From NCBI RefSeq assembly GCF_030687535.1, contig NZ_CP117437.1:1881501-1945500 (forward strand): a DNA stretch of 64,000 bases, written 5' to 3'. The position numbers and the translations under genes are program-made. The notes beneath the pieces were generated by a model. The model saw only the letters and a list, made by a program, of their open reading frames with translations. It did no database searches and was not told the DNA's origin. Shown here one piece after another: positions 44,657-53,353 of the stretch (within the stretch, counting starts at the first letter, position 1; each line of letters begins with the position of its first letter). Source of the stretch: Pseudomonas sp. FP2335. GTDB lineage: Bacteria > Pseudomonadota > Gammaproteobacteria > Pseudomonadales > Pseudomonadaceae.

Positions 44657-45673
44657 ATGGACTCCTCTGAAAAAAACGTGATTACGTCCTTGGATGTGGC
44701 CCGGCATGCTGGTGTTTCCCGCTCGGCAGTGTCGCGTACGTTCACCCCGGGCGCCAGCGTGGCTCCGGCCACGCGGGAAAAGGTGCTGGCCTCGGCCAAG
44801 GCCCTGGGGTATCAGGTCAATATGATTGCCCGCACCATGAACAAGGGCAGCAGCAACTTCGTCGGCGTGGTCACGGCGGGGTTCGACAGCGCGTTTCGGG
44901 CCAGCCTCTTGAGTCCCATCGCCCACAGCCTGAGCCGTCGCGGCCTGATGCCATTGTTGATGAACGCCGATGACCCTGCCCAGCTTGAGCAGTCATTGCA
45001 GGCGCTGCTCAGCTACCAGATTGCCGGGGTGATCCTTACCTCGGCCTCGCCGCCGTTGTCGGTGGTCCGACATTACCTGGATCGGCAGATTCCGGTGGCG
45101 ATGATCAACCGTGGCCATGAACTGGCCGGGGCCGAAGTGGTGGGCAGTGATAACCGTGCCGGTGGGCGTATGGCTGCCGATGCGTTGCTCAAGGGCGGTG
45201 CGCGGCGCCTGGCGTTTGTGGGCCAGGGCGCGCAAAACTTCAGCAGCCGCGAGCGTTGGCTGGGGTTTTGCGAGCGTCTGGCCGAAGCGGGGGTGCAGGC
45301 ACAGACGGTGGTCAATGAGACCCCGGGTTACCAGGGCGGAATGCAGGCGGTGCCGGCGCTGTTCAGCCAGGGGGAAGGGCCGGACGGGATCTTCTGCGCA
45401 ACCGATATGCTGGCGCTGGGGGTGATGGATGCCCTGCGTTTTTCGTTGCGCCTGCAGGTGCCGCAACAGGTGCAGGTCATCGGCTTTGACGACATCGCCC
45501 AGGCCGCGCAGCTGGCCTATGACCTGACCACGGTGCGCCAGGACAACGTGGAACTGGCGCAACGCGCCGTCGACGCGATCGTCGCACGGGGTGAAAACTT
45601 CACGCGGGTCGCCCGGTTCGAGCCGGTGCCGGTGACCCTGATCCAGCGCGGCACTACGATAATTCAGAAATAA
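44657..45673 (+). CDS. LacI-family transcriptional regulator of the organophosphate locus
   Basis: A 338-residue LacI/GalR-type repressor. The N-terminal helix-turn-helix and hinge are TSLDVARHAGVSRSAVSRTF and GYQVNMIARTM. A periplasmic-binding-like effector domain follows (VGVVTAGFDSAFRASLLSP, VIGFDDIAQAAQ). It lies immediately upstream of the phosphatase-transporter-porin-phytase genes on the same strand. A perfect LacI-type palindrome follows it. It is the likely local regulator, and its effector would be the transported sugar or inositol phosphate. No strong ribosome binding site precedes its ATG. Confidence 0.9.
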   Translation: MDSSEKNVITSLDVARHAGVSRSAVSRTFTPGASVAPATREKVLASAKALGYQVNMIARTMNKGSSNFVGVVTAGFDSAFRASLLSPIAHSLSRRGLMPLLMNADDPAQLEQSLQALLSYQIAGVILTSASPPLSVVRHYLDRQIPVAMINRGHELAGAEVVGSDNRAGGRMAADALLKGGARRLAFVGQGAQNFSSRERWLGFCERLAEAGVQAQTVVNETPGYQGGMQAVPALFSQGEGPDGIFCATDMLALGVMDALRFSLRLQVPQQVQVIGFDDIAQAAQLAYDLTTVRQDNVELAQRAVDAIVARGENFTRVARFEPVPVTLIQRGTTIIQK

Positions 45674-45783
45674 AATTTCAATAATTGCTTGAAGGGAAAA
45701 TTTATTTCGTGTTGTATGGGCAGTAAGCGGTGAGTGGCTGGCCTATCCAAAGGGCCGTGCCTTCACTTTTTTTTCCGGATCAT

Positions 45784-45799
45784 TTGCACACGTGTGCAA
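45784..45799. promoter_or_regulatory. Perfect 16-bp palindrome, candidate LacI-family operator
   Basis: TTGCACACGTGTGCAA is perfectly symmetric with a central CG, the form expected of LacI/GalR operators. It ends 21 bases before the ATG I chose for the downstream phosphatase, which places it near the transcription start. Confidence 0.75.
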
Positions 45800-45820
45800 T
45801 CCATGCTGAAGGCCTTGTTT

Positions 45821-46645
45821 ATGACGCAAGCAGAGACGTTACTGGACCGTGATCACCTGGCGGCGCGCTACGCGCTGGTGCGTCAGGTGGCGATGGATGC
45901 CGCGCAGCGTGGCATGGCGTATTACCGCAAGCGCGAGCAGTTGGATGTCGAACACAAGGATTCAGTCCCCCAGGATGTGGTGAGCATCGCCGACCGCGAG
46001 TTGGAGGTGTTTATCAAGGAGCGCCTGGCCGAGCAGTTTCCCGACGATGGCTTTGTGGGCGAGGAGGGTGGCGCCGCCGATTTGCAGGCACGTTGTGTCT
46101 GGGTGGTTGACCCTATCGACGGCACCAGTTGCTTTGTCAACGGCCTGCATACCTGGTGTGTGTCCATCGGCTTGCTGGTGGATGGCCAACCCTGGCTCGG
46201 CGCCGTGGCCGATGCCAATCACAACGAGCTGTTCCACGCCTGCCGCGGCCTGGGCGCCTATGTGAATGACACGCCGATCCGGGTCAGCGCGGCGGCGGAT
46301 ATCCGCTACGGCGTAACCGGCGTGGGCACCTCCCATCGGCGCGGCAGCGAGCATTTCATCCCGTTTCTCTCCGGTCTGCTGAACGGCGGCGGCATGTTTA
46401 TCCGCAATGGCTCCGGCGCGCTGATGATCGCTTACGTCGCGGCTGGGCGCCTGGTGGGCTACTACGAAACCCATATCAACAGCTGGGATTGTGCCGCAGG
46501 GCTGGTGCTGGTGAGTGAAGCCGGTGGCCGTTGCAGCGATTTCCTGCGTGGCGATGGCTTGCTCGGCGGCAACCCGCTGCTGGTGGCCAGTCCACAGGTG
46601 TACCCGCAACTGGCCGGGTTGATCGGCCCGTCACTGGAGGCTTGA
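45821..46645 (+). CDS. Inositol-monophosphatase-family phosphatase
   Basis: A 274-residue Mg-dependent phosphatase. Metal-binding motifs are VGEEGG, WVVDPIDGTSCFVNG and SWDCAAGLVLVSEAGG, with the usual IMPase/HisN arrangement. There is no signal peptide, so it acts in the cytoplasm. It could be inositol monophosphatase or a related sugar-phosphate or histidinol-phosphate phosphatase; sequence alone does not decide. As the first gene after the LacI regulator and just before a phosphate-ester antiporter, removal of phosphate from an imported inositol or sugar phosphate is likely. The ATG at 45803 is an alternative start. Confidence 0.88.
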   Translation: MTQAETLLDRDHLAARYALVRQVAMDAAQRGMAYYRKREQLDVEHKDSVPQDVVSIADRELEVFIKERLAEQFPDDGFVGEEGGAADLQARCVWVVDPIDGTSCFVNGLHTWCVSIGLLVDGQPWLGAVADANHNELFHACRGLGAYVNDTPIRVSAAADIRYGVTGVGTSHRRGSEHFIPFLSGLLNGGGMFIRNGSGALMIAYVAAGRLVGYYETHINSWDCAAGLVLVSEAGGRCSDFLRGDGLLGGNPLLVASPQVYPQLAGLIGPSLEA

Positions 46646-46679
46646 GCGCGTTTCACCCTCTGCGTTTCAACGTACAGCG

Positions 46680-46694
46680 AATAATAACAATAGG
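46680..46694 (+). promoter_or_regulatory. A-rich CA motif (Crc/Hfq-type) before the antiporter gene
   Basis: AATAATAACAATAGG matches the AAnAAnAA pattern recognised by Crc/Hfq in Pseudomonas, and runs into the ribosome binding region TAGGAG, 13 bases before the ATG. It suggests catabolite repression of translation. Confidence 0.5.
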
Positions 46695-46706
46695 AGACTG
46701 TCCGCC

Positions 46707-48077
46707 ATGAAATCCCTGCTGTCCTTGTTTCACGCCGCGCCTGCGCTGCCATTGGTGGTCGACCCTGACGGGCGACTTTTCCGCCGGGTGCGCTGGCTGA
46801 CCTTTTTGTCCATGTCGCTGAGCTATGCGCTGTTCTACGTGTGTCGGCTGTCCTTCAATGTGGCCAAGCCGGCGCTGGTGGGGCAGAACCTCCTCACTCC
46901 CACCCAATTGGGCATGATCGGTTCTGCGCTGTTCTTCACCTATGCGGTGGGCAAGCTGGTCAACGGTTTCCTGGCCGACCATGCGAATGTGCGGCGCTTC
47001 ATGATGCTTGGGTTGCTGATCAGTGCGGTGGTCAACGCCTGCATGGGCCTGACCACCAATGCGATCCTCCTCACCCTGGCCTGGGGCCTTAACGGCTGGG
47101 CCCAGTCCATGGGCGTGGGGCCGTGCGTGGTGTCGTTGTCGCGCTGGTATACCGACAAGGACCGCGGCACGTTCTATGGTTTCTGGTCGATTGCCCACAG
47201 CCTGGGCGAGGCACTGACGTACATCGCCGTCGCCGCCGTGATCGTCACCTGGGGCTGGCAGTATGGTTATTTCCTCGCCACTGCCATGGGCGTACTCGGC
47301 ATATTGCTGATCTACCTGTTCATGGCTGACTCACCGCAAAGCGCAGGCTTTGCCGAAGTGCACGGCGGCCGCGAAGACGCCGTGTCCAAGACCATCGGCA
47401 AATGGGGCGCACAACTGGCACTGCTGAAAAATCCTGCGCTGTGGTTGCTCGCCCTGGCCTCCTGCCTGATGTATATCGGCCGCTATGCGGTGATTTCCTG
47501 GGGGGTGTTTTTCCTGGAAAACGCCAAGGGCTACAACACGTTGTCAGCCTCGGCGCTGATCTCTATCACCGGAGTGTTCGGTATTGTCGGCACGGGCCTG
47601 AGCGGGCTGGTTTCCGATCGCTTTTTCGGCGGCCGGCGCCATGGCCTGGCGGTGTTGTTCGGCTTGATGAACAGCGCTTCGTTGGGCCTGTTCCTGTTCC
47701 TGCCCGGCGGCCATTACTGGCTGGATGCAATGGCCATGATGCTGTTCGGCCTGTCCATGGGCGCGCTGCTGTGTTTCCTCGGCGGCCTGATGGCCGTGGA
47801 TATCGCCGCCAAAAGCGCAGCCGGTGCGGCGCTGGGCATGATCGGCATTGCCAGCTATGCCGGTGCGGCCGCCGGGGAGATCCTTACCGGGGTCTTGATC
47901 GAGCATGGCACCACCCTGGCCCAGGACGGCGGCAAGCTGTACGACTTCCACGCCCTGTCGTTGTTCTGGCTGGGTGCCTCGCTGATTTCGGTCTTGATGA
48001 CCGCGTTGTTCTCCGGGCAAATCCATCGCCGCAAGCGAACACAGCGGCTGTTGGTCGATAAACCGCTCACAGACTGA
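46707..48077 (+). CDS. MFS organophosphate:phosphate antiporter (GlpT/UhpC family)
   Basis: A 456-residue twelve-helix transporter. SYALFYVCRLSFNVAKP near the N-terminus, FTYAVGKLVNGFLADHANVRRFM and GWAQSMGVGPCVVSLSRWY are the hallmarks of the organophosphate:Pi antiporter family (GlpT, UhpT, UhpC). The basic residues near the pore are conserved in position. It should import a phosphorylated sugar, polyol or glycerol in exchange for phosphate. It is flanked by a phosphatase of the IMPase family and a porin, which suggests a single uptake pathway for inositol or sugar phosphate. Confidence 0.9.
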   Translation: MKSLLSLFHAAPALPLVVDPDGRLFRRVRWLTFLSMSLSYALFYVCRLSFNVAKPALVGQNLLTPTQLGMIGSALFFTYAVGKLVNGFLADHANVRRFMMLGLLISAVVNACMGLTTNAILLTLAWGLNGWAQSMGVGPCVVSLSRWYTDKDRGTFYGFWSIAHSLGEALTYIAVAAVIVTWGWQYGYFLATAMGVLGILLIYLFMADSPQSAGFAEVHGGREDAVSKTIGKWGAQLALLKNPALWLLALASCLMYIGRYAVISWGVFFLENAKGYNTLSASALISITGVFGIVGTGLSGLVSDRFFGGRRHGLAVLFGLMNSASLGLFLFLPGGHYWLDAMAMMLFGLSMGALLCFLGGLMAVDIAAKSAAGAALGMIGIASYAGAAAGEILTGVLIEHGTTLAQDGGKLYDFHALSLFWLGASLISVLMTALFSGQIHRRKRTQRLLVDKPLTD

Positions 48078-48155
48078 TCATCCCTTTTTCAACCGTTCCG
48101 AGTCGTCGGAAGCGGTACCGCTGCGCGCTCGAAAAGTGACGCAGTGGTGCCATCC

Positions 48156-48168
48156 ACAATAAAAATAA
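48156..48168 (+). promoter_or_regulatory. CA motif before the porin gene
   Basis: The sequence AATAAAAATAACA, an AAnAAnAA-type element, lies about 12 bases before the porin ATG. It could be a Crc/Hfq target, which would put this gene under catabolite control. Confidence 0.45.
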
Positions 48169-48179
48169 CAGGTGAAGAC

Positions 48180-48899
48180 ATGAAGAAATTGAGTGCTGGG
48201 CAGCATAAGAAAGCGTTGAGGCGGTATACGTTTATTGGCCTGGTCATTGCCTCGACCACCACCCAGGCACTGGAACTGGATTACCAGCACCAGTATTCGG
48301 AGGTCGAGCGAGAGCATAAGGACAAGGTGATGCTGACCCAGGCCCTGGACAATGGCTTGGCGTTTTCCTTCGAAGCGGTGATGGCCACGGCTCCCGACGG
48401 CGACGGCCAGCCGGGCAAGGCGTTTTCCCGCCTGACCAAGGACGAGCTCAAGGCCAAGGTCAAGTACAGCCACAAGTTGGGGGCCCACTGGAAGGTCAAG
48501 CCCAAGTTCACCTATGCCGACGGCAAGGATAAGAAATCCTACAAGCCGGCGCTGAAAGTGTCTTATGCCATCACCGACCGGTTCTCCATTACGCCGGGCT
48601 ATTACCACAAGCTCACGCGCTACGACGAAGAGGGCAAGGCCGATAAGCACGACAACGCGGTCGAGCTGGGCGCCAAGTATAAATTCGGCCTGTTGTCGGT
48701 CGGTGTCGGGCGTAAGCAGATTTACAGCAACCAGATTGTGTTCGACGGCACGCGCAAGAACTACAGCAACAAGGTGTTATTCGAATACAAACTGACCAAA
48801 CGCCTGACTCCGTACCTGGAAGTGGCCGACGTGTATGTCGACAAGAACACTGACCAGCGCCAGGCCCGCTACCGCGTGGGCTTCTCCTACGAATTCTGA
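48180..48899 (+). CDS. KdgM-like outer-membrane porin
   Basis: A 239-residue beta-barrel with a signal peptide (about residues 1-30, cleaved after TTQA) and alternating amphipathic strands rich in Tyr and Lys, such as LKAKVKYSHKLGAHWKVKPK. It ends in FSYEF, the C-terminal aromatic outer-membrane signature. It resembles the KdgM family of small 12-stranded channels for acidic oligosaccharides. The abundant lysines fit an anionic substrate such as a phosphate ester. It lies between the antiporter and two phosphatase genes. Confidence 0.82.
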   Translation: MKKLSAGQHKKALRRYTFIGLVIASTTTQALELDYQHQYSEVEREHKDKVMLTQALDNGLAFSFEAVMATAPDGDGQPGKAFSRLTKDELKAKVKYSHKLGAHWKVKPKFTYADGKDKKSYKPALKVSYAITDRFSITPGYYHKLTRYDEEGKADKHDNAVELGAKYKFGLLSVGVGRKQIYSNQIVFDGTRKNYSNKVLFEYKLTKRLTPYLEVADVYVDKNTDQRQARYRVGFSYEF

Positions 48900-48915
48900 T
48901 CCAAGGAACCTGAAC

Positions 48916-50193
48916 ATGACCCTACTCAATCGTACGGGCCTGGCGTTGGCTGCGCTGACCCTGTGTACCGGCCTCCAAGCGTCCGAAACCGACCACTATG
49001 TGCTGGAAAAAGCCGTGCAGGTCAGCCGCCATGGCGTGCGTTCGCCTACCGATACCGACAAATTGGTCAAGGCCACCGGCCGTGCCTGGACCCCCTGGCT
49101 GGTGCAGGACGGTGAGCTGACAGGCCATGGCTACCTGGCTGCCAGTTACATGGGCGCCTGGCAGGCGGCGTATTACCGGGAGGCCGGGCTGTTGGCCAGT
49201 GGCTGTCCGCAGCCTGGCAGCCTGGTCGCGGTGGCCAGCCCCAAGCAACGCACGCGCTCTACCGCGGCGGCGCTGCTTGATGGCATGTTTCCTGGCTGTG
49301 GCGAAAAAGCCCTGGCGCGCACCCAGCCGGACCCGTTGTTCCAGACCGACGAAATGCCGTTCGCCAAACTCGATCCGGCCATGGCCAAGGCGCAGATCCT
49401 GCAAGCCCTGGGCGGTAACCTGCAAGCCGCCCAGGAGCGCTTGCGCCCGGACCTGGAGCGCCTGAAGAACGCGGTGTGCGAAGTGGGCAAGGCGTGTCCG
49501 TTTTTCGACACGCCGTGGGCGTTGAAGGAGGGCGATGGCGGCCGGTTCAAGATCAAGGGGCTGGACAAGGCGTCGTCGATGGCCGAGACCATTCGCCTGC
49601 AATACAGCGAAGGCATGCCCCTGGCCGATGTCGCCTTCGGCCATGCCCGCGATGCCGCGCAAGTCTCGGCACTGGGGCGCCTGCACCGGGCCAAATATGA
49701 CTTCATCAATGACACGCCGTACATTGCCAGCCGTGGCGGCTCGCAGTTGATGAACCAGATTGTGCTGGCCCTGGAGCAGGGCACGCCGATGGAGAAAAAC
49801 GATCCGCTGGGCAACCCACCGGCGGCGCGCCTGCTGATGCTGGTGGCTCACGACACGAATATCTCGCACTTGCGTACGATGCTCGGGTTTACCTGGCAGT
49901 TGGGCGAGTACCAGCCAGGCAATATCCCGCCCACCGGCACCCTGGCCTTCGAGCGCTACCGCGACACTCAGACCGGCGAGCGCTTTGTACGCACGCGGTT
50001 CATCACCCAGGGCATGGATCAGATACGTGCCTTGCAGCGCCTGAGTCCGGAGCATCCACCGTTGCAGGCCGATTTCGATCAGCCGGGCTGCCGGCACACC
50101 TCGGTCGGCACCCTGTGTCCGATGGCGCAGTTCGTCGAGCGCACGGGGCGTGCCATCGACCGCTCGGCGCTGACGGCCTACCGCTATCCCTGA
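48916..50193 (+). CDS. Histidine acid phosphatase (AppA-like phytase), copy 1
   Basis: A 425-residue secreted phosphatase with a signal peptide (about residues 1-22). The catalytic motif VSRHGVRSPT has its nucleophile at His39. The proton donor is in AHDTN (His312-Asp313), the HD signature. DPLF and the RxRTxxTA motif, seen as QRTRSTAAAL, are also as in E. coli AppA. The family hydrolyses phytate, glucose-1-phosphate and other monoesters in the periplasm. HDTN rather than HDSN favours a phytase-like activity, but the substrate is inference. A paralogue follows. Confidence 0.9.
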   Translation: MTLLNRTGLALAALTLCTGLQASETDHYVLEKAVQVSRHGVRSPTDTDKLVKATGRAWTPWLVQDGELTGHGYLAASYMGAWQAAYYREAGLLASGCPQPGSLVAVASPKQRTRSTAAALLDGMFPGCGEKALARTQPDPLFQTDEMPFAKLDPAMAKAQILQALGGNLQAAQERLRPDLERLKNAVCEVGKACPFFDTPWALKEGDGGRFKIKGLDKASSMAETIRLQYSEGMPLADVAFGHARDAAQVSALGRLHRAKYDFINDTPYIASRGGSQLMNQIVLALEQGTPMEKNDPLGNPPAARLLMLVAHDTNISHLRTMLGFTWQLGEYQPGNIPPTGTLAFERYRDTQTGERFVRTRFITQGMDQIRALQRLSPEHPPLQADFDQPGCRHTSVGTLCPMAQFVERTGRAIDRSALTAYRYP

Positions 50194-50262
50194 CCCGGCG
50201 CGGCCATTCCCGCTCGCTCCGGGCGGGGATGGCCATCCGTAGACCCGACACAGGACACCGTT

Positions 50263-51549
50263 ATGTTCACTTGCTTCGTAAGATTCACCCCGCTGGTCCT
50301 GGCCAGCCTGATTTCACTCCAGGTCCACGCGGCACCCGCCGATGACTTTGTGCTGGACAAGGTGGTGCAGGTCAGCCGTCACGGCGTGCGTCCACCCACC
50401 GACAGCGCGAAACTGGCCAAGGTCACCGGCCGCGCGCAACCCCGTTGGTCGGTGCCGGATGGGCATTTGACCGGTCACGGTTACGCGGCGGCGGTGGAAA
50501 TGGGCCGCTATCGCGGCCAGGTTTTGCGCTCCGCCGGCCTGTTGCCCGATGGTTGTCCGGCGTCCGGGCAAGTGTTTGTGCGCGCCAGCCCGTTGCAGCG
50601 CACCCAGGCTACGGCCTTGGCGCTGCTCGACGGGTTGTTTCCGGGCTGTGGCCTGCAGCCTAGCGTGGTGCAGGGCGACAAGGATGCATTGTTCCAGGCC
50701 GACAAAATGCCCTTTGCCCGCCTGGACGCGCAACGCGCCGAAGACAGCGTGCTCGCCCGCATGGGCGGCAGCGTCGCCAGCGCACAGGCCCGCTACCGGG
50801 ACGCGGAACAACAACTGCGCAACGTGATCTGCGCGGGCTCCGCCCCATGCAGCTACGCCGAGGAACCCTGGCAATTGACCCAGGACGAAGATGGGCGGCT
50901 GGCGATCAAGGGCCTGGGCACGCAGGCCAACCTGGGCGAGACATTCCGCCTGGAGTACAGCGAAGGCCTGCCGCTGGACCAGGTCGCGTTTGGCCACGGG
51001 CGCAGCGCGCGGCAAGTGTCCCAGTTGACGGCATTGACCAAGGCCAAATACGACTTCATCAATGACAGCCCTTATATCGCCAGCCGTGGCGGCTCGCAGC
51101 TGATGAACCAGATTGCCCTGGCGCTCGGACAAGGCACGCCCCAGGCCAAGGACGACCCTCTGGGGATGCCGCCCGACACGCGCTTCACCCTGCTGGTGGC
51201 CCATGACACCAACATTTCCTACCTGCGCACGCTGCTCGGGTTTCGCTGGAGCCTGGGCGACTACCTGGAGGGCAATATCCCGCCGGTGGGCAGCCTGCAA
51301 TTCGAACGCTACAAGCAGCTCTCCAGCGGACGCTACTTCCTGCGGGTCGCGTTCGAGGCCCAGTCCTTGGAGCAGATTCGCCAGTTGACGCCGCTGACAA
51401 GGGCCCAGCCGCCGCTGCATGCCGATATGACCGGCACTCAGGGCTGCATCACGGCATCGGTGGGGGTGTTGTGCCCATTGGACGCTGCCTTGCAACGGTT
51501 GAATCAAAACATCGACCGTACCGCGTTGACGCCGTACCACTATCCATAA
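50263..51549 (+). CDS. Histidine acid phosphatase (AppA-like phytase), copy 2
   Basis: A 428-residue paralogue of the preceding gene. It has the signal peptide, [10 protein letters not shown] (His40) and VAHDTN, and the shared [15 protein letters not shown] segment. The two proteins keep the same domain layout but differ throughout, so the duplication is old. Cysteines that may form disulfides are kept. The pair could split substrate range or act in sequence on a polyphosphorylated compound. It starts 69 bases after the first copy and may be in the same operon. Confidence 0.9.
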   Translation: MFTCFVRFTPLVLASLISLQVHAAPADDFVLDKVVQVSRHGVRPPTDSAKLAKVTGRAQPRWSVPDGHLTGHGYAAAVEMGRYRGQVLRSAGLLPDGCPASGQVFVRASPLQRTQATALALLDGLFPGCGLQPSVVQGDKDALFQADKMPFARLDAQRAEDSVLARMGGSVASAQARYRDAEQQLRNVICAGSAPCSYAEEPWQLTQDEDGRLAIKGLGTQANLGETFRLEYSEGLPLDQVAFGHGRSARQVSQLTALTKAKYDFINDSPYIASRGGSQLMNQIALALGQGTPQAKDDPLGMPPDTRFTLLVAHDTNISYLRTLLGFRWSLGDYLEGNIPPVGSLQFERYKQLSSGRYFLRVAFEAQSLEQIRQLTPLTRAQPPLHADMTGTQGCITASVGVLCPLDAALQRLNQNIDRTALTPYHYP

Positions 51550-51596
51550 CCCTGTCGGCCACCTATCCTCGGCAAAACTTTTCCGAGGAATGGAAC

Positions 51597-52511
51597 ATGG
51601 CAGGCAGCAGCTTACTGGTACTGATCGACGACATTGCCGCTGTGCTCGATGACGTTGCGTTGATGACCAAAATGGCCGCCAAGAAAACCGCCGGCGTGCT
51701 CGGCGATGACTTGGCGCTCAACGCCCAGCAGGTCAGCGGTGTGCGCGCCGAGCGGGAAATTCCCGTGGTGTGGGCGGTGGCGAAAGGGTCGTTCGTCAAC
51801 AAGCTGATCCTGGTGCCCGCGGCGCTATTGATCAGTGCGTTCGCGCCGTGGGCGGTCACGCCGCTGCTGATGCTCGGAGGCGCCTACCTGTGCTTTGAAG
51901 GCTTCGAGAAGCTCGCGCATAAATTCCTGCACAGCAAGGCGCAAGACCAGGCCGAGCACGCGCAATTGGTCGAAGCCGTGGCGGACCCGGCGACCGATCT
52001 GGTGGCGTTCGAAAAGGACAAGATCAAAGGCGCGATCCGCACCGACTTTATCCTCTCCGCCGAAATCATCGCCATCACCCTTGGTACCGTGGCGGACGCG
52101 CCGCTGATGCAGCAGGTGATCGTGCTGTCGGGCATTGCCATCGTCATGACCATTGGGGTTTACGGCTTGGTGGCCGGCATCGTCAAGCTCGATGACCTGG
52201 GCCTGTGGCTCGCTCAAAAGCCAGGCCAAGCAGCGCGCAGCATCGGCGGCGCGATCCTGCGGGCGGCGCCATACATGATGAAGAGCTTGTCGGTGATCGG
52301 TACGGCGGCGATGTTCCTGGTCGGCGGCGGCATCCTTACCCATGGCGTGCCGGTGGTGCATCACTGGATCGAGACCGTCAGCCTGGGCGCGGGTGGGGTG
52401 GCGTGGTTGGTGCCGGTATTGCTCAATGGCCTGGCGGGGATTGTCGCGGGGGCGGTGGTGCTGGCGGTGGTCAGTGTGCTGGGCAAGCTTTGGAACACCG
52501 TGAAGGCTTGA
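51597..52511 (+). CDS. DUF808-family (YedI-like) inner-membrane protein
   Basis: A 304-residue inner-membrane protein of unknown function. It starts [21 protein letters not shown], with [29 protein letters not shown], the family signature, and about five or six hydrophobic helices after residue 65. RBS GAGGA lies upstream of the ATG. It is followed by a strong terminator. It is separate from the phytase genes functionally, but only 47 bases downstream, so read-through is possible. Confidence 0.9.
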   Translation: MAGSSLLVLIDDIAAVLDDVALMTKMAAKKTAGVLGDDLALNAQQVSGVRAEREIPVVWAVAKGSFVNKLILVPAALLISAFAPWAVTPLLMLGGAYLCFEGFEKLAHKFLHSKAQDQAEHAQLVEAVADPATDLVAFEKDKIKGAIRTDFILSAEIIAITLGTVADAPLMQQVIVLSGIAIVMTIGVYGLVAGIVKLDDLGLWLAQKPGQAARSIGGAILRAAPYMMKSLSVIGTAAMFLVGGGILTHGVPVVHHWIETVSLGAGGVAWLVPVLLNGLAGIVAGAVVLAVVSVLGKLWNTVKA

Positions 52512-52523
52512 TCGTCGCGGCAT

Positions 52524-52556
52524 AAAAAAAGGCCATTCTTTCGAATGGCCTTTTTT
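52524..52556. terminator. Bidirectional Rho-independent terminator
   Basis: Stem GGCCATTC / GAATGGCC around a TTTC loop, flanked by A7 on the left and T6 on the right. It serves the DUF808 gene on the plus strand and the mlaA-like gene on the minus strand. Confidence 0.95.
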
Positions 52557-52564
52557 GTGGCGGG

Positions 52565-53353
52565 TTACTCGGCGATCTGCAACTTGCGTGATTCTGTATA
52601 GATGTAGCGCACCTTTTCATATTCGAACGGTGAGTTCATCTGCCCATAGCGGAAGCTGGTCTGGTAGCGCTTGTCTACCGCGCGCAGTGCCCAGATTTCC
52701 GGGTGGTTGGAGCTGACTTCGGACACGTTGAGGAAATTGATCTGGCTTTCGGCGCTGTAGTCGACGATCAGGCCGGTGGTGTCACGCAGGTTCGACGGGC
52801 CGAAGACCGGCAGAACCAAGTACGCGCCGCCGGGTACGCCGTAGAAACCCAGGGTCTGGCCGAAGTCTTCGCTCTGGCGCGGCAGGCCCATGGCGGTAGC
52901 CGGGTCCCACAGGCCGGCGATGCCGATGGTGGTGTTGAGCAGCAGGCGCCCGCTGGTTTCCAGGGAGCGATGGCCCTTGAGTTGCAGCAGGCTGTTCAAC
53001 AGGTTGGGCACGTCACCCAGGTTGTTGAAGAAGTTGCTCACGCCGGTGCGCAGGAAGCTTGGGGTCACGTAGGTGTAGCCGTTGACCACGGGCAGGAACA
53101 CCCATTGGTCGAAGCGGTAGTTGAAGTGGTACACGCGACGGTTCCAGGCCTCCAGCGGGTCGTAGACGTTGAGTGCGGTCAGCGACGAGCGTTCGAACTC
53201 ACGCTGGTCCATACCGGGGTTGAACTTGAGCTTGGACAGTGGCTCCTTGAAGCCATCGGCGTCGACCTTGGTTGGTTCATGGGCCTTGCTGTTGTCGGCA
53301 TTGGCCACGCCCGCACACATCAAGGCGGCGAGCAGCAGAAGATATTTAGCCAC
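52565..53353 (-). CDS. MlaA/VacJ-family phospholipid-trafficking protein
   Basis: A 262-residue protein of the VacJ/MlaA family, which removes misplaced phospholipids from the outer leaflet of the outer membrane. Motifs include DPLEAWNRRVYHFNYRFDQW, NFFNNLGDVPNLLNSLLQ and SGRLLLNTTIGIAGLWDPA. The signal peptide ends ANA; a lipobox Cys is not clear, so it may be soluble or outer-membrane embedded rather than a classical lipoprotein. It overlaps the upstream hydrolase gene by eight bases. Confidence 0.88.
   Translation of the reverse strand: MAKYLLLLAALMCAGVANADNSKAHEPTKVDADGFKEPLSKLKFNPGMDQREFERSSLTALNVYDPLEAWNRRVYHFNYRFDQWVFLPVVNGYTYVTPSFLRTGVSNFFNNLGDVPNLLNSLLQLKGHRSLETSGRLLLNTTIGIAGLWDPATAMGLPRQSEDFGQTLGFYGVPGGAYLVLPVFGPSNLRDTTGLIVDYSAESQINFLNVSEVSSNHPEIWALRAVDKRYQTSFRYGQMNSPFEYEKVRYIYTESRKLQIAE

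Noticed and set aside
52565..53353. The MlaA-like protein as a classical lipoprotein
   Set aside because: The only early Cys lies in ALMC, which is a poor lipobox; a soluble or signal-peptidase-I form is equally possible, so I did not claim lipidation.
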